A stretch of 64,000 bases of DNA from positions 20,537,348 through 20,601,347 of the forward strand of contig OZ038387.1 of NCBI GenBank assembly GCA_964036045.1, given 5' to 3'. Positions 39,459 to 51,722 of this stretch are shown in pieces (the first letter of the stretch is position 1; each line of letters begins with the position of its first letter). Source of the DNA: Eutreptiella sp. 'Long Island Sound 2002'. Taxonomy: Eukaryota > Euglenozoa > Euglenophyceae > Eutreptiales > Eutreptiaceae. The notes below the pieces were generated by a model. The model saw only the letters and a program-made list of their open reading frames with translations. It ran no database searches and was not told the DNA's origin. The translations under genes and the position numbers were made by a program.

Positions 39459-42404
39459 TGACGCGTTCCCGTGGGGGGCCGGCCACGGGACGCTGCGGGA
39501 CACGCGCAAGTGAGCAGGCAGGCAAAGCACTACGCTCACAGGGGCATCAATGCGCTCATGTCATGTGACAAAGCGTTTCAGAATCCTTGCCACTCTGCAA
39601 AGAGGGAACGAAAGTATGTACAGCAACACATCAGGATATGTACACATGGGGTTAAGACTGGACTGGGGTAAGGGCATCACAGGACCATAGACACTCAGTC
39701 CCAACTCATATCCCAATCCCAGGTCCGACCCTCTCAGTGGCTGATGGGGGCGGGGGCTCAAACACAACCCATGCCCTGCTCAGTCCGGACCCTGAAACCC
39801 TGCCAATAGGGGGGGGTGTCCCGCCCAGCCACAGGCGAGTTCCTGGGAACCAAGATGCTCCAAGGCCAACCGACAGTGGCTCCCTATGCTCCCTTATTGG
39901 CAGGTCCCAACTCCACTCTGAGCCAGAGATATGGCCCCGCCATTATCACCCAGGAGTTGGTAGCTGAAAATGGGCTGTTTCAGCCCAAACTGAAATTAAC
40001 TCAAAAATCCCCAAAATTGACCCCTCGTCCGGACCCGCCAGAGGTAGGGACGAGGCAACTGACCCTGTGCCCTTCGAGTACAAACCCCCTGGAGCCCTCA
40101 CCCAACCTGGTTCCCTCTGAGGTCCCGACATCAGGGCAACACGGATGAGTCATGTGGGGTCATGATGCCAAAATCACCAAAATTGGCGTCATTCCCACGC
40201 GTGGCTCGCCCGGCCAAGGTAAGGCCAATGGCTCACAGGGTAGGAGGCAGGACCTAGGACTTATATCTGAGTGTACAACTTCGAATTAGGTCCGGGCTCC
40301 CTCTGTGCTTAGAGAAATGGGGCCGCCAATTGACCACATGGAAGGGGGAAATTGGGGTCCCAAAATTGGGTCATTTTGGCTGCCTGAAATGAGCCAAAAT
40401 TCGGTGTGCTCCCAATAGTATATCTCCACGCCGGCTTGGAGATCGGATTCGCCATTCCATACGCGATCCACCGGGAGTCGAATGGAGACTCCCATGCCCT
40501 TGGCTCTCAAAGATCTCCATGCCACTCGGCGTGGTGATGATCCCAATTGGGTCCACAAATGTCAAAATTGCAAAATTGCCCACACTCACTTTGGGCTAGC
40601 GCCTTAACGAAGGTGGCTCCGCTTCGCCCACGTGGTGTGTGGACCATGGGGACCATTACCCATAACACCCATGTCATATATGGTCCATTGGTCCATGTGT
40701 CCGGCGTGCCCGAAGGTTAGAACATGGGGCACGGCGAGCAGCAAAAGTGGAAAAATGCTCAAATTGGCCAAAAATGCGCACACTCAAGGTTGGGGCAAAT
40801 GAGGCACATGCCCGACTCGGACCGGAGTGTGCCATAGGATTGGTATCAAGTCCTATTGGTCCAACATATCTTTTGGGCGTCGCCCAACTCCTCCGATATT
40901 GGGAATGGCAGGGTCGCCAAGTGAGCCCATGATTTGGGATAGTCCCAAATCGCCAACATGGCGGCCACGGTATGCCAAGCCTAAGCGGAGTTATTCGCCG
41001 GGTCCAAGATATGTTGGGCACCGAAGTATGTACCCTCATATCATACTTGGGTCATGATGTCAATCGAGCGCAACGTTGAGATACACGGTCGCCACTTGAC
41101 ATCATGACGGGCCAAAAATGGCAAAATTGGCACAAGCACACACAAAAGTGCCTTGAAAGATACATAATTATATTATAATATCTTCGGCTTGGATCGTGCA
41201 ATCACTTGATCCTTCTAAACACAATGACTTGACACCAATGACCTTCGATCCCACATATGTGCTCCACTTGGGGCGCCTTGAAAGGTTACGAGCGCTGCTT
41301 CCCAAGTGGGCACATGAAAATATGGAAAATTGCAAAACACACACCTTGCTCCCAACGCATCGCTTCGGGTTCACCACACAAGCTTCCCTTCACGAAGGTT
41401 AGGCTTGCAATTGACCGTAGGGAGTATGGGGAAGGTGCTTGCACAATATGAGGTCCATTGGCGGGCTTGGCTTGGAGTAATGGACCCGCCAAATGGGCAC
41501 GCAACACAACACAAGGCACATACTCCATATTGCCCAAAAAGGTGGCTCCCACCATGATATGTCATGCCCCTCCAAGGGCACAACTTTGTGTCAATCGCTC
41601 ATAGGAACTCAAGGAGAGTTCCTATGCAACACCAACACTTGCGCGCTACACTCGAAAGTTAACTTAACGCACGCAATATCATGGCCAATGAGTTGTGACG
41701 CAAACTCTACCCTCTTGACCATGATCCATTACACTAGCGCGCACGTGTGGAGACGCAAGGCATATAATGCTTCCTAAATTACGTCGGGACTCTTGTGAAT
41801 ACATCCCACGTTTCCTTATCGTCAATACTCGCAAGCGGCACGAGATATGACCCTCACAAGTGGCCTCACGAATCAACTTTGTTTTGCCCATATCTCTGAG
41901 TCAAATGGAGGGCAAGATAAAAGGGAAGTTGATTCGTGCATAGGGAAGCACGTAGGTCCACTCGAAAGAGGTCAAATCAAGTGCGGGGATGTCGAAGTCG
42001 AAAATCCGATTTCGACATCCTGAAAAATTCGGATTAAAATTGCGAGTATTAATTATGAAAATTGCGGAAGCATCCATGCAGTTCCTGGCGACTTTGGAGC
42101 CTTCGTGACGGATAGCGTTAAAATTTCCATTATAAACAGTTAAACTGGCGGTTACGGTAAAGTCGCGAACCAACCGCCAGCAGTCAAAACAGTGAGTATC
42201 AGAACGGAAGCGTAAAAATTGACGGAAACAATATGAAAATAAAACCCTGTTGATTCCTGATATTCTGATACACAAATCTCCGCTGGCGGTGCATCGGTTG
42301 CCGATGCGGGGCTTCACGGCACGGAACACGCCGTACATGGGGTTAGTGGACCGGAGACCGGTTGTATGCCGTAACCTAGCCATGGGGTTCTGGGTACCGC
42401 TTCA
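39459..42404 (-). repeat. Element F 5' LTR
   Basis: 2,946 bp, TG...CA at both ends on the plus strand (TGACGCG...GCTTCA). It matches 25230..28175 in length. No gene is recognised. It carries the block CCTGTTGATTCCTGATATTC shared with D and the compensated inverted repeat described for the other copy. Confidence 0.95.
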
Positions 42405-42527
42405 CTATCACATCAGGTTAGGTCAGGTGGATGGGAGAGTATGATATCAGCCAATGGCAGCTTGCCGGCCCATAGATACACACCCCAAGTGACCCAAAGA
42501 TGGCCACGGGGGTCCGAACCGGCTTCA
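42405..42527 (-). repeat. Element D 3' LTR, displaced end, with right copy of the F target site
   Basis: The first four bases, CTAT, are the F target duplication. The remaining 119 bp match 57064..57182 and include the LTR terminus GGCTTCA (TGAAGCC on the minus strand). Joined to 22902..25229 it restores a full-length LTR. Confidence 0.9.
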
Positions 42528-42538
42528 CCCCCCTTCTC
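42528..42538 (-). promoter_or_regulatory. Element D polypurine tract
   Basis: The minus strand reads GAGAAGGGGGG directly before the LTR start TGAAGCC. It is similar to, but not identical with, the F/E tract. Confidence 0.88.
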
Positions 42539-42920
42539 AGAGTGTTGTATCCGCTCGGAAGTCATTGAAGAGAGGACGGGAGGACCCCAATGGGCTCCAA
42601 CCCCCCCCCCCCATGTCCCAAGGACACATGGAGGCCCCGGATACGGCGTAGGCGTCCCCCATGCCCCAAGGGAGGGGTCAGGACACTCATAATCGGTGCC
42701 CTCTGCCATATCCGGTCTCCTCTTGATCTACAACATGGACCAAGGGGATCAAAGATGGAGAAACGTTGCGATCGATCTAAATACGTATACCACAATGAAA
42801 TATATATGTGGAGACCGAGCGAAGGGGGTATATGGCCAATCAAGGCCCAAAAATCCCGGGATGAACGCCCTCACCCGTCTCCCAAGCACAAAAACAAACA
42901 AAAATGCCAAGGTGGATCCA
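42539..42920 (-). other. Element D 3' non-coding region
   Basis: About 380 bp between the integrase/chromodomain stop and the polypurine tract. It includes a C12 homopolymer near 42601. No gene recognised. Confidence 0.55.
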
Positions 42921-44222
42921 TCACGATGCTACTGCAGCCACAAAATGGACCAACACGTCCTTGACATCCAAGGAAATGTTCTTTTTCCTTAGATAATACA
43001 TCCAGACCGTGGTATACCTCGGCACGAAACTGCTCGGAGGCTCCCACGAATCTCTGGATGCGGCAAATCCCTTCCAACGGACTTTATAAAGCCTCCCCCC
43101 AGGCGTCCCCGGGTCCGGCTTGTCCGTCAGGATCTTCTCGGCGGTGAAGTCGTCGTCCTCACCCTCGTCATCCGAGTCCACATCGCCGGCCGTGAACTCG
43201 AAGGTGACGGGACGTCCGCTGGGGTCTGGTGCTCGGGGACGAAGCTGGGTATGGTCGCGGTCCAGGATTTTGTTATCCCCCACACGAACCGCGTACACAT
43301 CCTGCCTGACCTTCTGAAAGATTACCCCCGGCACATACCAAGAAGCCTGCCGATGCCTGGACAGGACATTCTTGTGGTGCCGCTCCACCCATACGGTATC
43401 TCTGAGAGCATATTTCTGGACTTTTCCCTGCTTGAAGTACTTGGCCCTCTTCTCATGCTCGTCCTGAAGTGCTTTGCACACCTTGGCCGCCGTGTCGTCC
43501 GCCTCAGCCATCATAGCATTCGCATCCCAGGCCACTTTGCCATGGTTCAACCACGGGAGAGTGCGTGACACTCGATCCCGTAGGAACAGGATACGATGGG
43601 GCGACAGTCCAGTGGGTCCCAGAAGGTCTTGGTACGCCTGAAGTACTCTCCACAGCGAATTATACCAATTCCGGCCCGGTTCGTCAATGTGCAACTGGCT
43701 GAACTTCTCGAACATCTGCCGGCCGGCCACCTCAGCCCGGCCATTTGGGCGGCTGTGGTACGCCATGGTCTTGGCGTGCCGAATCCCCATGTGCTTGCAC
43801 ATCGTCTTGAACCACGTCCCCACAAATTGACTGCCCCGATCGCTGCAGATGACAGCTGGGACATCAAAAATTGTCAGCCAATGCCTGATTATGGCATTAG
43901 CGACGGTCTTGGCCTGCAGACCCACTACATGCTTGTCCTTCTTGTCCTTCTTCTTGGACTTCTTGCCAGGGACCGCCACAATATACCCGCTGTGCCTATC
44001 CACCGCCAGGATGACACAGTCGTAGGTCTCTCCTTCCACGGTGACCTTGGGCATGGCGAATACATCCATGGCCACGGACCGCATAGGGGCCTCCGGTATA
44101 GCCGTATACACCGGGTTGCCGGCTGTGGAGTGGTTGGGGCTCTTCGTGGCCCGACAGACGGTGCAGTCGCTGCAGTACTTGTCCAGGATGGCGTAGTACC
44201 CCGGTGGGAACTTGAATGCCAC
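42921..44222 (-). pseudogene. Element D integrase and chromodomain
   Basis: The frame has the integrase zinc cysteines (YCSDCTVC), the core residues in VAMDVFAMP, ICSDRGSQF and NGRAEVAGR (DDE), and a C-terminal chromodomain (FTAEKIL, YKVRWKGFAASRDSWEP). It starts after a one-base frameshift near 44222; the preceding frame ends QQDLEW in the normal position. Apart from that join it looks complete, and it resembles the integrase of F more than that of B. Confidence 0.82.
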
Positions 44223-44512
44223 TCCAGGTCCTGCTGCATCTTGTCCCGACCAGAATGCATGAGCTGGGCGTTATGCCAGTGGTCAATGAGCTCCTCCATT
44301 CGGTTCTCAGGGACCAATAGCTTGTCCTTGAGGAATAATTTATCCCCATCCTCGGTCAAGCCCTCAGGCCATTCGTCGTCCGACGGGGCGCTCACGGCAT
44401 TCCAGTACCTGCTCCAGTGCTCGGATGCCGCATAGTCATCCGACCAGTCTTCTGTAAGCACCGACCTGACTAGCTCTACGGGGGTCACCATCCATTGCTC
44501 GAGGGTTTCCTC
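44223..44512 (-). pseudogene. Element D RNase H-integrase linker
   Basis: This continues the reverse transcriptase frame after an in-frame TGA at 44513..44515, which most simply comes from CGA. It reads EETLEQW, then WSDDYAASEHWSRYW and HNAQLMHSGRDKM, the histidine half of the integrase zinc site. It ends at the one-base frameshift near 44222. Confidence 0.65.
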
Positions 44513-45943
44513 TCAGATAGCTTGGACTCGGGCGCCCCGGAACTTGGCCAGGTCTGTACGGTTTGCCATCACCACAAAGCACTTGACCCCCTCTTGCTCC
44601 ATGGCCTTCTCCATCTCAATGATGCGCTTGGCCTCCTCGGTCTCCTCAGCGTCCCCATGGCTGGATATGTCCATCCATGCCTTGCCCGCGGGGTAGGCCC
44701 ATCGACTGAGGCAATCTGCCACAGTGTTGTCCTTCCCCAGGACGTATACGACGCTGAGGTGGAACTTGGCGAACGTCTCATGCCATCGGGCCCTCCTTGC
44801 CGCCGGTCCCGAGGGGGTGTCGACGTGCTCCTTGTGCCAGCTCTGTAAGGGCTGATGGTCAGTATAAACCACCACCGGTTGTAGTCCGATGTGGCCAGAC
44901 CACTTCCTGAGCGCACAAACAATGGCGTACGTCTCCTTCTCCCTCGCGGTCCAGGTTCGACGTTGGCCCTCGGCCAGGATCCGGCTCCAAAACGCCCCGG
45001 GTACGTGCGACCCGTCGTCCCGGACCTGCTCAAGGACTGCCCCTACAGCATAGTCCGAGGCGTCCGTCCGTAGCACGAATCCCTTGTCCGCGTCCACCAG
45101 GAACAGCCCCAGCTGCCCCAGGAGTTGCTCCTTCAGGCGGCTGAACGCATCTTCGGCCTCAGGGGTCCAGGCAAGCTTCTTCTTGCTCCCCTTCCGACCA
45201 TTGAACTTGCCCACCTGCAGCATCTTGTGCAGAGGGCCCGATAGTTCCGCATACATTGGGACATAGCCTGAATAGTAATTGCAGAACCCCATGAAGGATC
45301 GGAGCTCGCTGATGGTCTGGGGCTCCTCCCAGTGGTGCAGGGACGCCAGCTTCCCAGGCATGGGACGGCGTTGCCCGTGACCAACCACGTGACCCGCGAA
45401 TTCCACTTCCTTCACGAAGAGTGAGGCTTTGGTGGGCTTGCACACCATGTTGTGCTTGTCCAGCTCACTGAGCACTTGGCGCAGATCCTTCTCATGTGCT
45501 TCGATGAGCTCGTCCTCAGTCATGTCTTCCGTGCCGGACCCGATGATGATGTCATCCACAAAGGGGTCGGCACAGTCCCGGACAGGACCGAGTAGGTCCT
45601 CCATCATGCGCTGGAAAGCGGCGTTGCCATTCTTGGTGCCCATAGGCACCACTTTCCACTGCATGGGCCCCAGCGGCGTCGACATTGCTGTGCAGGGCCT
45701 GGAGTCCGGGTGTAGCGGCATCTGGTGATAGCCGTGTTTCAGGTCTAACACCGTGAAGATCTGCTTTTTTTGTTGTTTTTGGAGGATGGTGTCGATCAGA
45801 GGAAGCAAGTACGAGTGGTGCTCAATTTGCTCGTTCAAACCTCTGTAATCAACCAGCAACCTCCACTCGCCTTTCTCTCTCTTGGGCACGATAAAGGCTG
45901 GGCTGGCCCATTCACTGTCGGAGGGTTCGATCCAGCCCCGCTC
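44513..45943 (-). pseudogene. Element D reverse transcriptase and RNase H
   Basis: Reverse transcriptase motifs are present: LLVDYRGLNEQ, LDLKHGYHQMPL, MGTKNGNAAFQRMM, FVDDIIIGSG. RNase H has FVLRTDASDYAVG and VLGKDNTVADCLSRWAYPAGK (GK instead of the usual PGK). The frame is joined to the upstream protease frame only if one T is removed from a run of seven (45944..45950, A7 on the plus strand). With six Ts the sequence reads EFFERGWIEPSDSEW without interruption. Confidence 0.82.
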
Positions 45944-47987
45944 AAAAAAACTCGGCCAACAACTTCTTCATGGCATCGGCCCGATCGCCCTGAAGTTGGT
46001 ACTCCCGATGACGATAGATCTTGGGATTCGGCTTCAGCTTGATTCTCGCTGTGCCAAACCTCCCACGATCTGGAGGGTTCTTGTTGGCGACGCCACTGAA
46101 TACCCGCGGATAGGCATTTATCAGCCTCTCCTTCAGCTCGGCGATCTTCGGGTTCTCCTGGGCCTCTTCAGCCGCTTGCTTCGGTATCGATACAACCGAC
46201 CGCACTGCGGTATAGGCCTCTTCTGGGTCCGAGTCCGACTTCTCCTCGTCCGATATGCCGTCTTCATCGTCGTGGGGCGTCCTTCCCACCGATAATCTTC
46301 GGAAATTTGCGGCATCGGCCAGGTTCTTGTCGCTACCGGCCCACATTCTTGGAAAATGCCACGTCGGCGGGTCCGACCCAACCGGACCATCATATTGGTC
46401 CGCGATGTGATCCATGACCCTTGCCACGAACTCATCCTTCTGGTACTTGCCGGTGACCAACATCTTGTCATCCCACCAATGCGGAGATGTGACCATGGCC
46501 CGCCCCTTCTTGGCTGCCACACGGTCGTGCATCCCCATCCGCATGTAGTTGACGACGTGGTCGATCTCGGCGTGGGACAGGACGTCAATGCCATCCATTG
46601 GCTGATCCGTCCCCTCTTTGGGCTCAAACATGACCCGCATGGGCACCGCCTCAACCCTACGGATGAATGCTTCATCACCCGTGGGCTGGGCTTGCGCCCC
46701 ATCCACCAGGAAAGCCTTGGTACCCCACGCTTGACCCGGGGAGGGCATTGATAAACCCTTGGCGTCAATGAACAACTCCTCCTCTGGCCCGAATGACATC
46801 TCGTTCAGGGTGATGGAATCCAGCGTCGACTTGAGACCTTCCAGCGGACATGGGGTGGATCCTATACCGGTTATGACCAGGATCTCCTTTGCCCTATCCG
46901 CGACGATCTTCTCCACCGTACGTCTGGTATTTTCCAGGGAGCCATGCCAATACATGGGCCCCCACTCCTTCAAACCCCAATGCCTGTGCCAGGCTGAGTC
47001 TCCTCGATGCCAATGCCTCCTACAATTCCTCAAATGTGGGGCATCCCGGGAAGCGAAGACGTCCGTCTCGGGCGCTTCGGCTCCCAGCGTCTGAATCATC
47101 CTAGCGTACACCTGCGGCGCCATTCCATACTCCGTGAGCTGAACTCCGCGGTCTCCTCTGGACTTGGCACCCACAGCTTGCACCGCTTGGACGATCTGAT
47201 CCTCTTCCTCAGCATTCCATTGGGAGGATCCGCATGCATAGTCGGTGGACAGCCATGTAAGGCATTCATTATCCTCCCGACCCAGCGTTGCACAATGGGG
47301 AAGGGCTCCAATGGCATTTCCCACCATGAAGTCATACCCCATGATCATGTCCCAAACTGTAATGTCGGCCACATAGAAGTTCCCGGATAGAGTGCTTCTC
47401 TTCGCCAAATCAGGGCGGTTCAAGCGCTCATGCTCCCAGAATTCCATACTGATAGTGGCCTCATGGGTGCCACCACCCATAATCTCTCCATTGGCCACCT
47501 TCAGGCGTACCGGTCTACGGCTGGGCTGCAGGGATTCCTCCTTGAACAACCCTCTCCGGACCAGGCTCACCTGGGCACCCGTATCCACCAAAACATCCAC
47601 CACCAACTCCTCTTGTCCGCACCGTACACGCACCTTCAAGTGCAACTGCCGCTCGTCACCCTGCGGTGTATGGACGACTCTCACGGCATGCAACTCTAGC
47701 ACATCCGGGTGCATCAGGACTTCGAGGGTATGGTCACGGATGGTGTAGATCTTGGGCTGGTCCTGCCCGTCCACGGGGCTCTCCGTGGTCGCTCCTTCTT
47801 TCCTGCCACGTCCCTTGCCCACATACACTTCCCTTGGTAGGGCGCTCCAGGGGTTGGGAGTGATGAAACTCAGTGGTTTTGGCTCTTCTGGAGCCTTCTT
47901 CGGTACCCGATGTGCCTTCGCTTTCTCTCGGATTCCACTGATTTTCGGAGGAGAGACCTTCGAGGTCCCACTCCCGTGGGGGCTCCT
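45942..47987 (-). pseudogene. Element D protease and Dam-like domain
   Basis: Open from the codon after the gag UAG. The first 53 codons have no ATG, then VGKGRG. The protease reads DVLVDTGAQVSLV and later MIMGYDFMVG, an intact DTGA active site. The Dam-like block follows (ETDVFASRDAPHLR near 47041..47075; WHGSLENTRRTVEKI; AKEILVITGIG), with WHGS where B has NPPF. It ends in a TGA created by the seven-T run at the start of reverse transcriptase. Confidence 0.8.
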
Positions 47988-47990
47988 CTA
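47967..47990 (-). promoter_or_regulatory. Element D gag-pol UAG readthrough site
   Basis: The gag TAG (47988..47990) is followed by AGGAGCC and a perfect 5-bp hairpin CCCAC-GGGA-GTGGG. The pol frame is the gag frame and remains open across the stop. The context matches B, F and G. Confidence 0.72.
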
Positions 47991-48473
47991 GACGTGGCCT
48001 GCCGCAGCTCCCTCCTGCTGCGATCCGCTCAGACTGTGTCCACCACGTTGCTGGGCTTTGAGTTCCTCCAACGTCCTCAACATGTCCTCAGCAACCTCCT
48101 CGATCGACGTCACGCGTCGGTCTGGGCCGGATCCTCCACCATAGCCTTTGCCTCCGCCTTTCCCTTGGCCCTTTCCTTGGCCTTTTCCACTGTCTCCGCC
48201 CTTTGCCTTCCAATCGGCAATTCGTTGCTCCTTGGGCTTCTTGTCGGGATGGGCGGCGAAGTAGGTCTTCTTGTCTTCCTCATATACCTTGCAATGCCGG
48301 TGGTCATGTGCATGGTTGTTCCCCTTGCCGTAGCAGACCCAGCAACCGTCGTGCTGCGATCTGTACTCGCGGAACGAGAGCGGCCGGTTCCCCATCCTCC
48401 GCGGTTCCTTGCGGTTCTTGGTCCTTGGGTCCAGGCGGTTCCACCTGGACCTGTCCTGCCCATGCTCCTTCAT
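47988..48473 (-). pseudogene. Element D Gag nucleocapsid
   Basis: It carries the zinc motif CWVCYGKGNNHAHDHRHC with CX2CX8HX4C spacing, the same non-standard spacing as F and G, preceded by MGNRPLSFREY (compare PLSFGEF in F) and followed by GKGQGKG repeats. It ends at the readthrough UAG. The preceding gag frame does not connect cleanly to it. Confidence 0.75.
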
Positions 48474-50138
48474 ATTGTGCGCTACGAACGCGAAGAAGTG
48501 GGCTTCTTCCTGATCCTCTCGGGTGGTGGCCGTCCAGAGATTTTGGCCGCTTCCACTCCCTTCCTCCGCGGTGCCGACCGTGTCCTCCTTTACCTCTCGG
48601 TGTTGGCGATCTCTCCGATGACCTCGATGTCCATGGCCCTGTCAATTCTGCACGTGGGCCTCGTTCTTGGCGTTGAGCTTCAGCTCCACCGTGATGTACT
48701 TCACGATCTCGTCCAGGCTCATGCGGGCGAAGATGACCTGCATCCTCAGCGGCTCTCCGCGCCTCCACTCCGCGTTGTTGAGACGCAACAGCCTCTGCCC
48801 CATGGTGTCGCCGAATACCTCCACGTAGACGGCGTTCTTCAACCCCAACATTCGGCTGGGCGCGCCGAGGTTTCGCCGGAAAAACTTCATTATTCTGGCG
48901 TGGGTGTCCTCCGATGCCATGATCCGTACGGCCACGCGCTTCTTTGCTCTCTTCTTCTCCTCGTCCTCCACCCTCCTCCTCCAGTGGCCGGGGAGGACGT
49001 CCTTGAGCAGGTGTCGGATCTTGCTGGACTCGTTCCAGTCCTCCACCAGCTTGAGGCTTCTTCGGTACTTGCGGATGTACCGATTCCATTCCCGGACCCT
49101 CAATTCCCCGCGCTCCAGCGGCAGCGGAATGGACCACAAATCCTCCAACTTCTGGCTGGGGGCGTCCACTCGCTCCTCGTCCTCCAGCCACTGGAGGCAG
49201 GCCTGCTCTGTCTGGATCAATCCCTCGCGGATCTGATCCCTGAGCTCCTCCTTCAGGTCCTGCGCCAGCCTGTGTGGGAATGTCCGAACATACCCACTTG
49301 TCCCTTGGCGCTCCCTTCATCTCGCCGACGACCTCCTCGGCGAAGTCCTCCCAATCCAGGATGAAGTCATCCAGGTTGGAGGGGTTGCCATCGTAGTAGG
49401 GGATTTTGGTTCCCCTGAGGTCGTCAATTCTGATGGCGTCTCCGACGTCCGCAGCCACCACTCCACCGAGACGGATACCACCTGTGGCCGGCGGGTGTGA
49501 GTACACTCCCCGTAGATCCCTCTCCTCCATGGAGTGCGGTCCAGTTGGGCCTGAACCCATGGGGTTTGGGATGCGGGAAGGACTTGCTCAACCGGCTGTC
49601 CATATCCCCGTAGTGGGGTCCTTCACCCACAGGTTTCCGCCTGGATGGCCTCGAACATGTCCGTCGGCCCTTCCCATGGTTCGCCCCTGCATGGTCTGGA
49701 TCTCCTCTTCCGCATAAACTGCATGGGCAGTCATAGCGGTTGGTGGATCCTGGGCGGCATGGGACATCTGTACCGTCGGGCTCCTCAGGTCCGTGGTTGC
49801 GTGCTCTTCCCGCAAGGACCCAGCCGGTGCCGTATTGCCTGAGCATTATGGATTCGCTGAACATGGGAACAAACGGCAGCGCACCAGGGTCAACACGCGG
49901 AGGCGCGTAAGGTGCCTCTGCAGGGCCACCCATGGGTTTCCCCATGGTGCTCCTGAGGGTCTTGACCCGCTCCAGCAGCTCTGCCGTTGCCGGCCTTGCC
50001 GGGAGCTCCGGACCCGAAGCAAGGGGTTGTAACTCCTCTATCCTTTTCAGGCGTCCCGACATGTCCTTCACCAGGTGCAGGAGGCTGTCCACCACTCGCT
50101 GCTGCTTTTGCAGGGCCATCTCCAGGTTCTCCCGGTAC
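48474..50138 (-). pseudogene. Element D Gag, middle and capsid (frameshifted)
   Basis: Several frames have to be combined. 49424..50138 begins RENLEMALQKQQRVVDSLLH (helical). 49588..49815 reads EEHATTDLRSPTVQMSHAAQ. 49270..49560 reads DLRGTKIPYYDGNPSNLDDF. 48642..49220 holds the capsid core (DEERVDAPSQKLEDLW, RRSLKLVEDWNESSKIRHLL) and a small domain ending ARMSLDEIVKYI. At least three frameshifts and one in-frame TGA (49588..49590) are present. The homology to the F gag is clear. Confidence 0.7.
50135..50138. other. Target site duplication of element E (left, GTAC)
   Basis: GTAC precedes the TG of the first E LTR and is repeated at 53905..53908. Removing E and one GTAC restores the D gag frame EQDRYRENLEMALQ across the junction. 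Confidence 0.92.
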
Positions 50139-50735
50139 TGAAGCGGGTTCAGAGAGACCGCGATTCCCCGCTAAAGTCGCCGCGCTCTGCTGCAGAACGC
50201 AAGCGCAGAATGGCGACATCATATGATTTTCAGAGATCTGCATGGCCTCAGCGCCTGGCAGTTTTACTGCTTTTGGCAAGGTTTTTTATAATTATTTTTG
50301 TTAATTTCCGCATATATCGAGTTATTCTGGACAGAGTAGACATGTGTCCGTGCACGTGAAGAGCGGCCAAGAGCAGCGCCGCGTATGCATGTAAATACTC
50401 GCAAATAGTCTCCATTTGCGCCTGTCTGCCCTACATGTGTTTCATGTGCAGGAGACATGGTGCGAAGAGCCGGGCAAGGTTCTTAGAACTGTTTGTCAAA
50501 GCAATGCGTGAAAGCAAGAACAATCACGTGTCTTCGCCGTGTTGCCAGGGAGTTTGGGAGGAGCTCCAGTGAGAAGTTTTGGAAAAGCAGCACTTGACGG
50601 TTTTGGAAATCATCGTGGATTTGAAACGTCGAAGGATTTTCAATGAAAACCTCACGAGTGCCGTCTAAAACTGGGAGCTCAGCAGCAATTGAACCAGCGC
50701 CAAGACTAAAGGAGCAGACCCAGGCTCCCGCGTCA
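50139..50735 (+). repeat. Element E LTR 1
   Basis: 597 bp, TGAAGCGGG...CCCGCGTCA. It contains a T-rich and AT-rich block (TTTTTTATAATTATTT near 50281) that may act as a promoter element. It differs from LTR 2 at about five positions by eye. Confidence 0.93.
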
Positions 50736-51722
50736 AAACAGTTCTAATACCGGGACATGTGAGTGTTCCCCCTTGCCTGCCCTTGTGTCTCAGTCGGAAG
50801 TCAATGCCGTGCAGTGCTTGTGAACAGGCCGGACGCCATGCTGCTGCGCAGAGTCACGAAGACAGCAACTGCCACGGTGAAGACTGGTTCCGTCAAAGAG
50901 ATGACCATCTCCAACGCAAGCGCGAAGCGAAGCGAGCGAAGCGTCGAGGAGACAACTCCAAGACAGCGCAGATCTAGCCAGCGGAGCCAAAGCCAGCGCC
51001 GAGCCAGCAAATGGGACCTCAGCCAGCACCGACCACGTCCGCGGAGACCAAGCCAGCGCAGCCTACCGAGGAAAGACTCGTGTGCGCCGTGGCGCTACTA
51101 CGGGAGCGTGCAACGGAGAACGTGGAACGCCTGACCTGGAGTGTCATCGAGGACAATGTGGCCAGGTGGCTGAGGAAGAACCCGGGCAAGGATTTGAAGA
51201 CCTGGTGGGAGCTACAGCGCTGTGCGGTGGCGTACCGTCAGCAGTACAGGCAGCCCGTGAACTATCCAGTGCCAGGGACGCCGGACTACTTTCCTATGGC
51301 TACGGTGAACGCCTTGTATGAGAATTGGGTCAAGCGTTGAAGCTTCGGCAACCGAGTGGAGATAACGAGAGCTTGCGCGACAGCATCAGGAAGCGTGGGT
51401 CCGAGCAGGCGGACAGCAGAACGCCGAGTGAGCTTGCGCTGCCAGAAGCCACGGAGGCGTCCGGCGTGCCAAGAGCAGAACGCCGAGTAGAGGCTCGCGC
51501 TGCCAGAAGCTACACCAACGCCGAACGTGCCGAGTGCAGAAGAACAGGTAGAGGCTCGCGCTGCGACAAGCCGGAGGACACAACCACCACTGGGGCAGCC
51601 GAAAGACAAGCTGAGGAGTCGTCGCAAAGTAAAAAAACTGAGGTGGAGACGCCACAAGGGGCCATACGTGTGCCGTAGATGTTTGGAACTGCCGGCCATG
51701 GCAAATCTCTTAAGGAGGGGGG
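50736..51722 (+). pseudogene. Element E internal region, copy 1 (broken reading frame)
   Basis: Nearly identical to copy 2, but the main frame is interrupted at about 50975 where copy 2 has CTCAAG and this copy has ATCTAG, a TAG stop. The part after the break (51011..51340) is open and reads LTWSVIEDNVARWL and WWELQRCAV as in copy 2. It ends with the polypurine tract at 51712..51722. Confidence 0.8.
51712..51722 (+). promoter_or_regulatory. Element E polypurine tract, copy 1
   Basis: AAGGAGGGGGG directly before the TGAAGCGG of LTR 2. It is identical to the F tract and junction. Confidence 0.9.

Larger units (their letters stand above)
25230..42404 (-). mobile_element. Element F: large Ty3/gypsy chromodomain retrotransposon
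   Basis: 17,175 bp with two 2,946-bp LTRs about 99% identical by eye. It contains a polypurine tract, an uninterrupted pol frame, a gag capsid/nucleocapsid frame, and a long extra upstream frame. Its insertion inside the D 3' LTR makes it younger than D. Apart from a probable one-base offset between the two gag frames, it looks capable of expression. Confidence 0.93.
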
